From Hyphomicrobiaceae bacterium (lineage in GTDB: Bacteria; Pseudomonadota; Alphaproteobacteria; Rhizobiales; Hyphomicrobiaceae), in NCBI GenBank assembly GCA_030655135.1, contig JAURWC010000023.1, forward strand, positions 186,001 to 250,000: DNA of 64,000 bases. The letters run 5' to 3'. The position numbers and the translations under genes are program-made. The notes under the pieces are model-generated. The model saw only the letters and a list, made by a program, of their open reading frames with translations, made no database searches and was not told where the DNA came from. Each line of letters opens with the position of its first letter. Positions within the stretch are counted from its first letter, which is position 1. Below, in pieces: positions 42,368-51,164 of the stretch.

Positions 42368-42629
42368 AGTCGTGATACAGCGCGCATTCCTTTTCGAACG
42401 CAGCCTTGCCATTGGATAGAACGTCGAACTTGAAATAATTCTCCGAGCCGATGAAGTCGCGCAGCGCCGTACGAACGTCGCTATCGGACCGGCCGACGCG
42501 GGTAACGCAAAAGCGCCCCGAAACGTCCAGATGCCCTAGAGCAAATACACCCGGCATCGTATTGCCAACGGCCGATTCGATGCCGTCGAACGTCAAGCGA
42601 TAGGGGCCAAGCAATCCCGTCTGTGCCAT
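42279..42629 (-). CDS. Small protein with GIY-YIG-like core
   Basis: 116 residues. PGVFALGHLDVSGRFCVTRVGRSDSDVRTALRDFIG reads like the GIY-YIG fold pattern (a G-[IV]-Y-like start and a VGRSD-type second motif about 15 residues later, then an L-rich helix). The second half, AFEKECALYHDF and DWTCPHCRVLSQW, contains a CxxC that could bind zinc. Enzymatic activity not established. Convergent with the gene at 42098; the 3' ends overlap by 89 nt. Confidence 0.6.
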   Translation of the reverse strand: MAQTGLLGPYRLTFDGIESAVGNTMPGVFALGHLDVSGRFCVTRVGRSDSDVRTALRDFIGSENYFKFDVLSNGKAAFEKECALYHDFSPRGNRVHPARPAQTDWTCPHCRVLSQW

Positions 42630-42716
42630 GTTTCATTCCAGTCTTGCGAAATGGGCCGCTTGGGCGGCCATCCAACGCCTCACAACACGCACGTAAGGCG
42701 GGTGAACCCCGCAGGT

Positions 42717-44114
42717 CTACAGATAGATCCCAGATGCTTCTTTGGCGCCGCGTGATTGCGCCTCGCGGTCGGACCGGGCACCATGGTCATTCTGTTCACG
42801 CCGGCCGCCATTTCCGTCGCGCTCCTGCGATCCGGACGACCGTTCCCCCGGCGTCTGCGATCCGGCCTGCGCACCTGACTGCGATGAAGATCCCATTCCA
42901 CTGTCGCCGTTGGCTGCCATCGTCGCCGTGACCGACGGATCGGCATGCGTTATCCGGATCTGGGCATCATCGGCAGTGTACCCGACAGCACGAAGCAACG
43001 ACGAGAGCACTTCCCGGTCACGCTGGATGAGATCGGCAGTCTCCGCTCGCGCCGCGTCGATATGCAGCTCCAGCATGTCAGCTCGCAGCGACATACGTAC
43101 GGTTAGAGATCCCAGTGATTCCGGCTGCAGCTGAATGTGAAGCACCTTCAATTTGCTCAAGCCTGGCTTCACGTCGAGCGGATGCAGTCCTGTGGGCTGC
43201 ACACCGGCGACAGACCGCGCAATCTCACTTGCCAGCTGTTTGACCGCGGATACCGGCTGACCTGATTGAGCGCCAGCGTCCACCGACACTGCTGCCGTTT
43301 TATGCTCCGTTGCAACGGTCGGCACATCCTGCGTTGCTTGCGGTTGATCACGCGATCCCGTATCGGATCTGCTGTCGCCGAAACCCTGCTGTGAGCCCGT
43401 ATCTGACTTTGCGGTAGCAAGGGCGGCCGCCGCCGCAGGCTGCGGCTCAGTCTTGGGCAGCGCTGCACCGCCATCGCGCTTCACGTCGGACGGCAGTGCA
43501 ATCGTCGGCCCTTTCAGCTCAGCCGACACCTCGGCATCAGCAGCAACCACTGGCGCAAAGTGCGTTTCAACATTGACGACGGCCATATCCATCGGGCGCT
43601 TTTCTTTCGCGCCGGTCGTCGGCGCCGCTACGGCATAAGGCCCATCCGCCCAAGCCTCGAGTACCGCCTCCACGCCTTTCATATCCTTGCCGTCGCCATC
43701 CGGCATCGCCACGCCGGATGCGCCATCCTGAGCTTGAGCGCTCTTGGCAATCAATTGTGCGAGCTGGAGAACATCCCCGCTGCGGCTGGCGTCAGCGGCA
43801 ACTGTTACCTGAAGGTCAGCCTTGACGTCCTGCACGATGGTCGAGAGCGCGTTGGCCAGCAATTCCTGCAGCGGCCCCGATGCCTGCGCCGTGACAGCAA
43901 GCTGCGCTTCCGGGCTGGCTTGCGCGATGAGTTCATCGATCGCAGCTTCGCCTGCCGGGCTTTGGTCCTTTGCTTCCTCGCCGACGAGTTGCGCCATCAG
44001 TTCGCCGAACAAGGACGCATTGCCCCCGCCGTCCTCCGCCCCCTCAACGCCAAGCACGCTCTCGGGTACCGGAAGTTTCACTGTGCGATCTTGCGCTACC
44101 GTTCCGACTGTCAT
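42717..44114 (-). CDS. fliK: Flagellar hook-length control protein FliK-like
   Basis: 465 residues. A long low-complexity N-terminal and middle region is followed by the conserved FliK C-terminal domain: LKVLHIQLQPESLGSLTVRMSLRADMLELHIDAARAETADLIQRDREVLSSLLRAVG (two runs split here), then a Gly/Ser/Gln-rich tail of about 70 residues. It measures hook length and switches export specificity. The start overlaps the motC stop by 4 nt. Assigned by the C-terminal core and context. Confidence 0.85.
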   Translation of the reverse strand: MTVGTVAQDRTVKLPVPESVLGVEGAEDGGGNASLFGELMAQLVGEEAKDQSPAGEAAIDELIAQASPEAQLAVTAQASGPLQELLANALSTIVQDVKADLQVTVAADASRSGDVLQLAQLIAKSAQAQDGASGVAMPDGDGKDMKGVEAVLEAWADGPYAVAAPTTGAKEKRPMDMAVVNVETHFAPVVAADAEVSAELKGPTIALPSDVKRDGGAALPKTEPQPAAAAALATAKSDTGSQQGFGDSRSDTGSRDQPQATQDVPTVATEHKTAAVSVDAGAQSGQPVSAVKQLASEIARSVAGVQPTGLHPLDVKPGLSKLKVLHIQLQPESLGSLTVRMSLRADMLELHIDAARAETADLIQRDREVLSSLLRAVGYTADDAQIRITHADPSVTATMAANGDSGMGSSSQSGAQAGSQTPGERSSGSQERDGNGGRREQNDHGARSDREAQSRGAKEASGIYL

Positions 44115-45313
44115 TTTTTCGCCGCCTTGAGAAGTTCGTCCGCTTTGCCAATCGACTTGCGAGCCAGGCCAACCATTGGAGATGCCTGCTCCGGAGCAAG
44201 TTGCTCCGGCGGGATCGGCTCGCCGTTGGGCGCCGCATCGGCCATCGGCCCGGGCTCACGCAGCACGTCGTCGCCCACCTCTTGCGCCGCATCTGCCAGC
44301 AGCGTGTCGCGCTCGCCGAGCCGATTGCGGTCGACGGCCTCGAGCAGCGATAGTCCTGCACTGGTCTGGTCCGATGCTACGTTCGCGGCTGCACCATAAA
44401 CCTGCAGCCGCGCCCGTTCCGCGCTGCCTTCCGGATAGAGTTCGCTGGCTCTATCGGCCGCAAAGCGAGCCATCTTTATTTTGCCGCCGAGGATGGCCCT
44501 CTCCGCCAGCAGCAGGTAAGTCTGCCGCCGCTCCTTCTCACCGAGAAGAGCGAACAATTTCGTTAGCCGGGAAAACTGATCCTCGTCCCGTGTGTCGGGC
44601 TCACCCGCCAGCTGCTCCGCGATCTCGCGATAGAACGTCGGTGCGTAAACCGCCTTGCCGAACCGCCGCAAGTACTGCGCCGCAAGCTTCTCAGCTTGAT
44701 CCCACCGCCCGAGCTTGCTGGCCAGCATTGTCTGCCGCCGAAGTGCACCCTGCTCGACGAGGGATCCAGGCGCCAAAAGCCGCGCCAGCTCAAACCTTTT
44801 GATGGCTTCTTCCGGCTCACGCGCCGCGTACACGATGCCCTGCACCAGCGCGACATGTGCCGCCAGCGACGGCTCTACCTTGCGCGCATCGATCTTAGAC
44901 AGCAGGGCACGTGCTTCGTCGCTGCGCCGCTCAGCATAGGCGACAGCTGCGGCCGAAAGGTTGAGGTCTACTCCGGCAATCTCAACCTTGTCGTCGATTA
45001 GCCGCTTCAGAATTTCGGCGTCTCCGCCGCTCAGCACGTACGAAATGAGCGCGCGTCCATTCTTCGCGTCGGCCCAGGTCTCGGCAGGTGCCTTCCCCAT
45101 CTCTTCGCCGATGCGCTGGAGCAGCGCGCGCTGTGCCGAATGCGCCGCCCGGTTGCCCACGCCGGTCTGGTCCTGCAAGGCATTGAGCGTACGAACGAGC
45201 TGAAAAGGCTTCATCGCCTCGGTCGAAGCCGCCGGTTCGTCCGCTGCGTGCGCCGGAGCCGCCAGCCAAACGGCCAGCGACGCACACAGAAGAGCAAACC
45301 GACCATCCATCAC
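44111..45313 (-). CDS. motC: Flagellar motor protein MotC
   Basis: 400 residues with a signal peptide (LLCASLAVWLAAPAHA). MotC is a rhizobial periplasmic protein that binds MotB and helps gate rotation. The mature part is helical repeats: QLVRTLNALQDQTGVGNRAAHSAQRALLQRIGEEM, HVALVQGIVYAAREPEEAIKRFELARLLAPG and GRWDQAEKLAAQYLRRFGKAVYAPTFYREIA (read as separate segments), resembling TPR-like repeats. The start overlaps the motB stop by 4 nt. Together with motB and a motE-like gene (53224) it marks rhizobial flagellar organisation. Confidence 0.88.
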   Translation of the reverse strand: MMDGRFALLCASLAVWLAAPAHAADEPAASTEAMKPFQLVRTLNALQDQTGVGNRAAHSAQRALLQRIGEEMGKAPAETWADAKNGRALISYVLSGGDAEILKRLIDDKVEIAGVDLNLSAAAVAYAERRSDEARALLSKIDARKVEPSLAAHVALVQGIVYAAREPEEAIKRFELARLLAPGSLVEQGALRRQTMLASKLGRWDQAEKLAAQYLRRFGKAVYAPTFYREIAEQLAGEPDTRDEDQFSRLTKLFALLGEKERRQTYLLLAERAILGGKIKMARFAADRASELYPEGSAERARLQVYGAAANVASDQTSAGLSLLEAVDRNRLGERDTLLADAAQEVGDDVLREPGPMADAAPNGEPIPPEQLAPEQASPMVGLARKSIGKADELLKAAKK

Positions 45314-46590
45314 GGCTTCACCGCTTTGATCAGGATCTCGATGCGCCGGTTCTGGGCTGCATTGGGATCAGCCGGCAGCTTGAGCTCCCGATCGGCGTGC
45401 CCTTCGATGCGGTCAAAGCGCGTGTCGGCCACCCCGCCGCGCACCAGCATGTAATACGCCATATGCGCGCGGGCCGACGACAAGCGCCAGTTATCGTAAT
45501 CCTTCGACCGGTATGGCCTGCTATCAGTATGCCCGCGCACAACGATCTCGCCGGGCTTGTCTTTCAACAGGCCGGCGATGCGTTCCATGATGGCAACCAT
45601 CTCCGGACGCGGCCTCGCCGAGCCCACGGAGAACATGCCGAACGTTGCATCGTCCATCAGGCTGACAAGCACACCTTCACCCGTGCTCGTCACTTCGATA
45701 GCGGGAATGGGCGTCTTTGCTTCCGCCGTCATCTCTTTGATCTTAGCGTGAAGCTCCCGCGCTTCAGCCTCGGCCTTTTCTGCCGACTCTTTCGCAGCCG
45801 CGGGATCTGCCGTCTTATCCTCGCTCTTCATCGCGATTTTAGGTTCGGATGCCGGCGTGGCCTGCATTGGCGGCTGGACGGCCTGCGCAGCGGCCTTGGC
45901 CTCATCCGTCGCGGCGGCAGCATCCGCAGATGCCTGTGCGTCTCCCGATCCGGTTCCAGCAGCCTTCTTTGCAGCGGAGCCAGGAGGCGTATCCTCTCGT
46001 GATACGCTGCCGTCGGCCACTGGAATGTCCGAAGGTATCTCGTCCACATGTGTCGGTTCTTGCCGGAAGTCGGGATCGAACGGGTCGCGATAACCCTCGC
46101 CGCCGCTGTAGACATCGCTCGCCGTGTTTTTCGACCCGCCCTCTGGAACGGATTCCTCACCACGACGGAACGTTGCCGCTTTCTTCGACAGCTCAGACAG
46201 CAAGCCGTAGGGATCACGAAAAATCCCCTGCTCGTCGACGTTGCTGACCTTGGCGTTGACCTCTTCCTTCGGGTCCGTCGAAGCGTTTTTCTCTTCCGCC
46301 TTCTTCTGCTCTTTGCCTTCCGCCGGCTTGTCCTGCCCAGCGAGGTTGTTCAAACCTTTTTCGCTCGTGACCTGGTCACTCATCCGCATGGGATTGAAGT
46401 ACGTCGCAACTGACTGCAGCGTCTTCTTGTTGGCGGCATTGACCAGCCACATGACAAGGAAGAAGGCCATCAATGCCGTCATGAAGTCGGCGTAGGCGAT
46501 CTTCCAAAGGCCGGTGTGGCCGTGCTCTTCTTCGTGCCCGGAGCGGCGCCGAATAATGACGATCTCTTGAGCGGTCTTGTCTTCGCTCAT
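45310..46590 (-). CDS. motB: Flagellar stator protein MotB
   Basis: 426 residues. A single membrane helix (AYADFMTALMAFFLVMWLV) contains the proton-conducting Asp in YADFM. A very long periplasmic Ala/Lys/Glu-rich region (about 70-280) precedes the peptidoglycan-binding OmpA domain (VVRGHTDSRPYRSKDYD, RFDRIEGHADRELKLP). The plug and linker are expanded relative to enteric MotB. Start overlaps fliH-like stop by 4 nt; pairs with MotA (60530). Confidence 0.93.
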   Translation of the reverse strand: MSEDKTAQEIVIIRRRSGHEEEHGHTGLWKIAYADFMTALMAFFLVMWLVNAANKKTLQSVATYFNPMRMSDQVTSEKGLNNLAGQDKPAEGKEQKKAEEKNASTDPKEEVNAKVSNVDEQGIFRDPYGLLSELSKKAATFRRGEESVPEGGSKNTASDVYSGGEGYRDPFDPDFRQEPTHVDEIPSDIPVADGSVSREDTPPGSAAKKAAGTGSGDAQASADAAAATDEAKAAAQAVQPPMQATPASEPKIAMKSEDKTADPAAAKESAEKAEAEARELHAKIKEMTAEAKTPIPAIEVTSTGEGVLVSLMDDATFGMFSVGSARPRPEMVAIMERIAGLLKDKPGEIVVRGHTDSRPYRSKDYDNWRLSSARAHMAYYMLVRGGVADTRFDRIEGHADRELKLPADPNAAQNRRIEILIKAVKP

Positions 46591-47189
46591 TGCAGCGCAC
46601 CCTCAATCTGAGCGACCCAGTCAGACAGCCGGGTCTCGATGATCCGGGTATCCACCCGGACTCGAATTTCTGGACTTGAAACGGCTGCTATCCTGACAAC
46701 GGTCGCGAAATTCTCCAGGCGCTTGACCAGCACAGGCGTAAAGTCCGGCGGACCAGAGACCTCTATCGTCAGCGGCGTGCCGTCCTTGACGAGGTCTTCA
46801 GCCGCTGCGACCACGTCTTCGAGCGCCTGCTCGCGCAACCTGCCGACGACGAACGGCGCGATTGTTTGCGCCAGCGCTCCGGCCAATTCTTGCCGCAACG
46901 AGGCCATGCCCTCATCGATCTTTGCCGCCAGCCTGGAAGCCTCTACTTCCAACAGCTGCCGGCGCGACGTCTCGAACTCTTCCTTCAGCCTGGTTTCCTG
47001 TTCGTGAAGAGCATTCTTGAGTTCGGATGCTGCACTGCGCACCCCCCGCTCGTAGCCCCCCGCGTCCGCCGCAGCGATGCGGGAAGCCGAATGGGTGGCA
47101 CCAAAGGGAGCGAGCACGTTGCCGCCGGCGTTCTCGCTCTCGCTGTTGTTGAGATCGATCAAGTGATGAACGAGCGGCGAGGTAAGCAT
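46587..47189 (-). CDS. fliH: FliH-like flagellar export protein
   Basis: 200 residues from the ATG at 47189, two bases after the fliF stop. A helical region (LKNALHEQETRLKEEFETSRRQLLEVEASRLAAKIDEG) then a C-terminal domain (AFVVGRLREQALEDVVAAAEDLVKDGTPLTIEVSGPPD) like the FliH/HrpE-type stator of the FliI ATPase. Position directly after fliF supports fliH. The gene is divergent in sequence; FliH is the best call. Confidence 0.75.
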   Translation of the reverse strand: MLTSPLVHHLIDLNNSESENAGGNVLAPFGATHSASRIAAADAGGYERGVRSAASELKNALHEQETRLKEEFETSRRQLLEVEASRLAAKIDEGMASLRQELAGALAQTIAPFVVGRLREQALEDVVAAAEDLVKDGTPLTIEVSGPPDFTPVLVKRLENFATVVRIAAVSSPEIRVRVDTRIIETRLSDWVAQIEGALQ

Positions 47190-47191
47190 CA

Positions 47192-48826
47192 CTAAGCTTT
47201 CATCCACTGCTTAAGAATTGACGCCGCCTGGGCCTCATCAAGGTCGATGATCTTCTCCAGGCGCTGCGCGGGAACGTTGCCCGTCTTGCGAGCAAGTGCC
47301 GAGAGGAAATTGTCGTCGGGCTCCGGTTGCGGCGGCGCGACCTGAATGACCTCTGCCTGCTGAAGAGGGGGCACGGGTAGAGCCGTAAGGTTAGCACCCG
47401 CACCAGCCAGAGCCGCTTGACCCGCCGGCGCCTCCAACAGCATCCGCGTAGCGGGCTTCAGCCCGAACCAGATGAGCAATGCCGCAACACCGATGATGGT
47501 AACTGCGCGCAGGATGCTGCCGAACTGACCGGCAATGATTTCGCCGATGCCAGGACCGGCGATCGGCTCCAGCGCCGCATTCTCAAGGAAGTCCACCGCC
47601 ACGACAGACACCCGGTCACCACGCTTCAAATCGACGCCCGCGGCACTGCCGACAATCGTTTCTATCTCTTTGATGCGAGCATCCATCGCCTCCTGGGTGG
47701 GCGAATTACCAAGGGACGTCGACAGCTGACGGCGATTCAACATCACCGCGACGGTCAAAGCTTCGACACGATAGCCCTCGCTGACGGTTGCCGTCGATTT
47801 CGTGTTGAGTTCAAAGTTAGTCAATTCTTCTTTTCGATCGTTCGACTTGCTGTTGGCGCCGCCCCCCGACGCACCCGTCTCCTGCCCCGGAATGTTCTGC
47901 TCGACGGTGACAGCCGACCTGTTGTTGTCGTTCTGCGATTTTCCGGACTCCTTTACGGACTTCACCGACCGCTCGACCTTCGATTCCGGGTCGAAGTTCG
48001 TTTCATTGATCTGCCGCTTGTCCAAGTTGAGCCGCGCTGCAACGCTGATCTCAAAGTTGTCGATGCCAAGGTATGGCGCCAGCGTGCGGCGTACGTTCTC
48101 TTGCATTTCCTTGCTGATCGTCTTTTCCAATTCGACCATCTTCGAGGAGGAAGCCATTCCGGTATCGTCGGTCCCGGCCAGCACCGTTCCGTCGGTGCTC
48201 ATGATACGAACCTGGTCTGCATTCATTCCCGGCACAGCGGCGGCAACTAGCTGTCGAATCGCTTGCGCCGAAGATCCATCTCCAGGCATTTCCGTACGGA
48301 TCACGACCGAGGCCGAAGCCGGCTGGCGCGCTCGGCGAAAAGATCCCTGGTCTGGCAGCACGATATGCACGCGCGCCGCCTTGACGCCTTTCATGCCCTG
48401 AATCGTTCGGGCTATTTCGCCCTCGAGCACCCGCGTGCGCGTCACTTCTTGCATGAACGAGGTCAAGCCGATCGGCCCAACCTTCTCGTAGAGTTCGTAT
48501 CCCGCACTTGGGCTGCCCGGCAAACCCTTCTCGGCCAGCACTTGGCGGGCCCGCGACGTCTGCCCCACGGGAACCGACACCTTGGTGCCTTCGGGATTGA
48601 CGTCGAACGTGATCCCCTCGTCCTGCAGGACGGCGCCGATGCGGCTGACATCCTGCGGGGTGAGACCTGCGTAAAGCGGTTCGAAATCCGGGCGGCTTAG
48701 ATAGTAGCTGCCGAATGCGACCGCAGCAAAAACCGCAGCACCGATTATCCCGAGCGCAGCAAGCCGACGCCCACCCAGCGCACTGAGATTGTTGAATATC
48801 GCATCGAGTTGCATGCGCCCGATCAT
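47192..48826 (-). CDS. fliF: Flagellar M-ring protein FliF
   Basis: 544 residues from the ATG at 48826 (CAGGAAGAT upstream). YscJ/FliF ring-building domain with DFEPLYAGLTPQDVSRIGAVLQDEGI and LEGEIARTIQGMKGVKAARVHIVLPD, two membrane helices (LAALGIIGAAVFAAVAFGSYYL and AVTIIGVAALLIWFGLKP), and the long variable periplasmic part between. C-terminal FliG-binding tail ends WMKA. It is 69 nt downstream of the flagellin terminator hairpin. Confidence 0.93.
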   Translation of the reverse strand: MIGRMQLDAIFNNLSALGGRRLAALGIIGAAVFAAVAFGSYYLSRPDFEPLYAGLTPQDVSRIGAVLQDEGITFDVNPEGTKVSVPVGQTSRARQVLAEKGLPGSPSAGYELYEKVGPIGLTSFMQEVTRTRVLEGEIARTIQGMKGVKAARVHIVLPDQGSFRRARQPASASVVIRTEMPGDGSSAQAIRQLVAAAVPGMNADQVRIMSTDGTVLAGTDDTGMASSSKMVELEKTISKEMQENVRRTLAPYLGIDNFEISVAARLNLDKRQINETNFDPESKVERSVKSVKESGKSQNDNNRSAVTVEQNIPGQETGASGGGANSKSNDRKEELTNFELNTKSTATVSEGYRVEALTVAVMLNRRQLSTSLGNSPTQEAMDARIKEIETIVGSAAGVDLKRGDRVSVVAVDFLENAALEPIAGPGIGEIIAGQFGSILRAVTIIGVAALLIWFGLKPATRMLLEAPAGQAALAGAGANLTALPVPPLQQAEVIQVAPPQPEPDDNFLSALARKTGNVPAQRLEKIIDLDEAQAASILKQWMKA

Positions 48827-48889
48827 GATCTTCCTGGCAGTTAGAGGCAGATCTGAATCTTCGGCGTTGAACCTTGTGCGAGAGTGACG

Positions 48890-48921
48890 AAAAACGGCCA
48901 CGCCAGGATCTGGCGTGGCCG
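48890..48921 (-). terminator. Terminator after first flagellin gene
   Basis: On the minus strand the arms CGGCCACGCCA and TGGCGTGGCCG are followed by TTTTT and the transcript leaves the flagellin at 48947. The arms extend by one pair around a GAT loop. Strong enough to separate flagellin expression from fliF. Confidence 0.85.
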
Positions 48922-48946
48922 CGTTGCTTTAGAGTTGCGTTGATCG

Positions 48947-49831
48947 TTACTGGAAGAGACGCAGGATCGACTGGCTCGACTGGTTGGCGATCGACAGCGA
49001 CTGCACACCCAGCTGCTGCTGAACCTGCAGAGCCTGTAGCTTCGTCGATTCTTCGTTCATGTCCGCATCGACCAGCGAAGAGATGCCACGGTCGATCGCG
49101 TCGCGCAGATCCTTGACGAAGGCCTGCTGGATCGAGATGCGCGATTTGACGGAACCGAGGTTCGTCGCAACCGTCGTCAGGCTGGTGATAGCCGCGGCGG
49201 CCTTGTCCATTTCCGACTGGATCTGGCCTGACGTCATAGCGGACACGTCGATTGCGTAAACCGTTCCTAGAACACTCGTCGAGCCACCGCCGGTCGAGTT
49301 GTGGAACAAGCGCACGCCAGCCAGTGCAATGTCGATCGTCGCGATGACTGCTGAGCCAGCGCTGTTGCGTGAATAGCTCGAAACGATCTGTGCCGTACCG
49401 CCCGCGCTGGCTGCGGACTCGGCAACCAGCCAATTTTGGCCGCTGTATGATGCAGAATTCGCAACGGTCAGCAGCTGCTCCTGCAGCGCGTCGATGTCGG
49501 TCTGGATCAGTTTCTTGTCGACCGTATCCTGACGAGCGCTTGCGAGCTTGTCGCGGATCTGCTTCACGATCTCGATTGCGTTGTTTACGGCCGTGTACGC
49601 TACGTCGACCTGGCCGGCGCCGAGACCGAGCGAGTCCTGCACGGTCGCCAGGGCGGAATTGTCGCTGCGCAACGTCGTTGCGATCGCCCAGTAGGCCGCA
49701 TTGTTCGCCGCTTCATTGACCTTGAAGCCGGTTGAGATTCTGCTCTGGGTTTTTTCGAGATTGCGATTAGTCACGTTGAGGCTCTGAAGAGCCGTCATCG
49801 CAGCGAAGTTTGTCTTGATGCTATTGGCCAT
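48947..49831 (-). CDS. Flagellin (downstream copy)
   Basis: 294 residues starting MANSIKTNFAAMTALQSLN. Conserved N-terminal D0/D1 (ISTGFKVNEAANNAAYWAIATTLRSDN, VDVAYTAVNNAIEIVKQIRDKL) and C-terminal D1/D0 (VKDLRDAIDRGISSLVDADMNEESTKLQALQVQQQLGVQSLSIANQSSQSILRLF, read in parts) are intact, with a short central domain typical of small alphaproteobacterial flagellins. Near-duplicate of the copy at 50087-50971 of the same length, differing at scattered residues. Own terminator follows, so it is made as a separate mRNA with a structured leader. Confidence 0.95.
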   Translation of the reverse strand: MANSIKTNFAAMTALQSLNVTNRNLEKTQSRISTGFKVNEAANNAAYWAIATTLRSDNSALATVQDSLGLGAGQVDVAYTAVNNAIEIVKQIRDKLASARQDTVDKKLIQTDIDALQEQLLTVANSASYSGQNWLVAESAASAGGTAQIVSSYSRNSAGSAVIATIDIALAGVRLFHNSTGGGSTSVLGTVYAIDVSAMTSGQIQSEMDKAAAAITSLTTVATNLGSVKSRISIQQAFVKDLRDAIDRGISSLVDADMNEESTKLQALQVQQQLGVQSLSIANQSSQSILRLFQ

Positions 49832-49860
49832 GGAAGTCTGTCCCCCTGTAGATGTCGAAT

Positions 49861-49938
49861 GGGACATTCCGGATCATCCGGCATGACAGGGCGGCATCAT
49901 GCCTTTGGCTGGCCCTCGGGCTCAGTCCAATCTGTCAT
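49861..49938 (-). promoter_or_regulatory. Conserved structured leader of first flagellin gene
   Basis: 78 nt found, with about seven substitutions, also upstream of the second flagellin (51004-51081), while the spacers around it differ. In the RNA sense it holds arms ATGACAG (49938-49932) and CTGTCAT (49889-49883), a GGCA-TGA-TGCC hairpin (49903-49893) and a CCGGA-TGA-TCCGG hairpin (49881-49869), ending 29 nt before the ATG. Likely an mRNA leader for translational control; in alphaproteobacteria FlbT and FlaF act on flagellin leaders, but no direct match is claimed. Confidence 0.65.
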
Positions 49939-50027
49939 AGACGCACTGAAGAAACGTATGGCGGAGGGCTATCGTTTTCCACTCTAGCGAAACCATGGCG
50001 GCTGAACCTTGTGCGTGGCTTGTCAAA

Positions 50028-50063
50028 AAGCAAACGGCCGCGCCAGATGGTCTGGCGCGGCCG
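50028..50063 (-). terminator. Terminator after second flagellin gene
   Basis: A 13-bp perfect stem CGGCCGCGCCAGA with a 3-nt loop, followed on the minus strand by TTTGCTTTTTG. It ends the flagellin transcript that starts upstream of 50971. Confidence 0.85.
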
Positions 50064-50086
50064 CGGAAGTCTTAGGCTGATTGATC

Positions 50087-50971
50087 TTACTGGAAGAGAC
50101 GCAGGATCGACTGGCTCGACTGGTTGGCAATCGAGAGTGCCTGAACGCCCAGCTGCTGCTGAACCTGCAGAGCCTGCAGTTTCGTGGACTGCTCGTTCAT
50201 GTCTGCGTCGACCAGAGACGAGATGCCGCGACCGATGGCATCGCGCAGATCCTTGACGAAGGTCTGCTGGATGCTGATGCGCGACTTGACCGAGCCGAGC
50301 GTCGTTGCAACCGTCGTCAGGCTGGTGATAGCCGCAGCAGCCTTGTCCATTTCAGACTGGATCTGGCCAGACGTCATCGCCGACACGTCGATTGCGTAGA
50401 CCGTACCCAGAACGCTGGTGGTGCCGCCGCCGACCGAGTTGTGGAACAGGCGGATACCAGCAAGAGCAACGTCGATGGTCGCGATGTTGGCCGAGCCGGC
50501 AGCATTGCGCGAGTAGCTCGAAACGATCTGTGCGGTGCCAACGGCGCTGGCTGCTGAGTCGGAAACGAGCCAGTTCTGGCCGCTGTAGGATGCAGCGTTG
50601 GCAACCGACACGAGCTGCTCTTGCAGGGCGTCGATGTCCGTCTGGACCAGCTTCTTGTCGACCGTATCCTGACGTGCGCTTGCGAGCTTGTCGCGGATCT
50701 GCTTGACGATTTCGATTGCGTTGTTGACGGCGGTGTACGCCACGTCAACCTGACCCGCGCCGAGGCCGAGCGAGTCCTGGACCGTCGAGAGAGCAGACGT
50801 GTCGCTGCGCAGCGTCGTAGCAATTGCCCAGTAGGCAGCGTTGTCGGCAGCTTCATTGACCTTGAAGCCGGTCGAGATGGTGTTCTGCGTCTTTTCGAGG
50901 TTCTTGTTGGTCGTGTTGAGGCTCTGGAGAGCCGTCATTGCAGCAAAGTTGGTTTTGATGCTGTTTGCCAT
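50087..50971 (-). CDS. Flagellin (upstream copy)
   Basis: 294 residues beginning MANSIKTNFAAMTALQSLNT. It keeps the same conserved terminal domains as the neighbouring copy (VVSTGFKVNEAADNAAYWAIATTLRSD-like, DLRDAIGRGISSLVDADMNEQSTKLQALQ) with substitutions such as Asn/Asp and Ser/Ala in the middle. The tandem pair suggests recent duplication including leader and terminator. Both may be assembled into one filament or be used under different conditions. Confidence 0.95.
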   Translation of the reverse strand: MANSIKTNFAAMTALQSLNTTNKNLEKTQNTISTGFKVNEAADNAAYWAIATTLRSDTSALSTVQDSLGLGAGQVDVAYTAVNNAIEIVKQIRDKLASARQDTVDKKLVQTDIDALQEQLVSVANAASYSGQNWLVSDSAASAVGTAQIVSSYSRNAAGSANIATIDVALAGIRLFHNSVGGGTTSVLGTVYAIDVSAMTSGQIQSEMDKAAAAITSLTTVATTLGSVKSRISIQQTFVKDLRDAIGRGISSLVDADMNEQSTKLQALQVQQQLGVQALSIANQSSQSILRLFQ

Positions 50972-51003
50972 AGTGAAATTGTCCCTGGGCTAGAAGCTGA
51001 CAC

Positions 51004-51081
51004 GGGACATTCCGGATCGTCCGGTATGACGGGGCGGCATCATGCCTTTGGCTGGCGCTCTGGCTCAGTCCAACCCGTCAT
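51004..51081 (-). promoter_or_regulatory. Conserved structured leader of second flagellin gene
   Basis: Homologous to the block at 49861-49938. Arms ATGACGG (51081-51075) and CCGTCAT (51032-51026) pair as in the other copy, where the corresponding bases are A and T instead of G and C; a change in both arms that keeps the pair supports an RNA stem. The CCGGA-CGA-TCCGG hairpin (51024-51012) also keeps its stem and changes in the loop. Confidence 0.65.
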
Positions 51082-51164
51082 GCAGGCACTGTACGCAGAC
51101 AGAACTTACGCACTGATTAATGCGATAGGTGGAAATCCGGAGCAGTTGCCGATTTTGCGATAGT

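Noticed and set aside
48947-50971. One of the two flagellin genes as a decayed copy
   Set aside because: Both have intact 294-residue frames, ribosome sites, leaders and terminators, so neither looks like a pseudogene.
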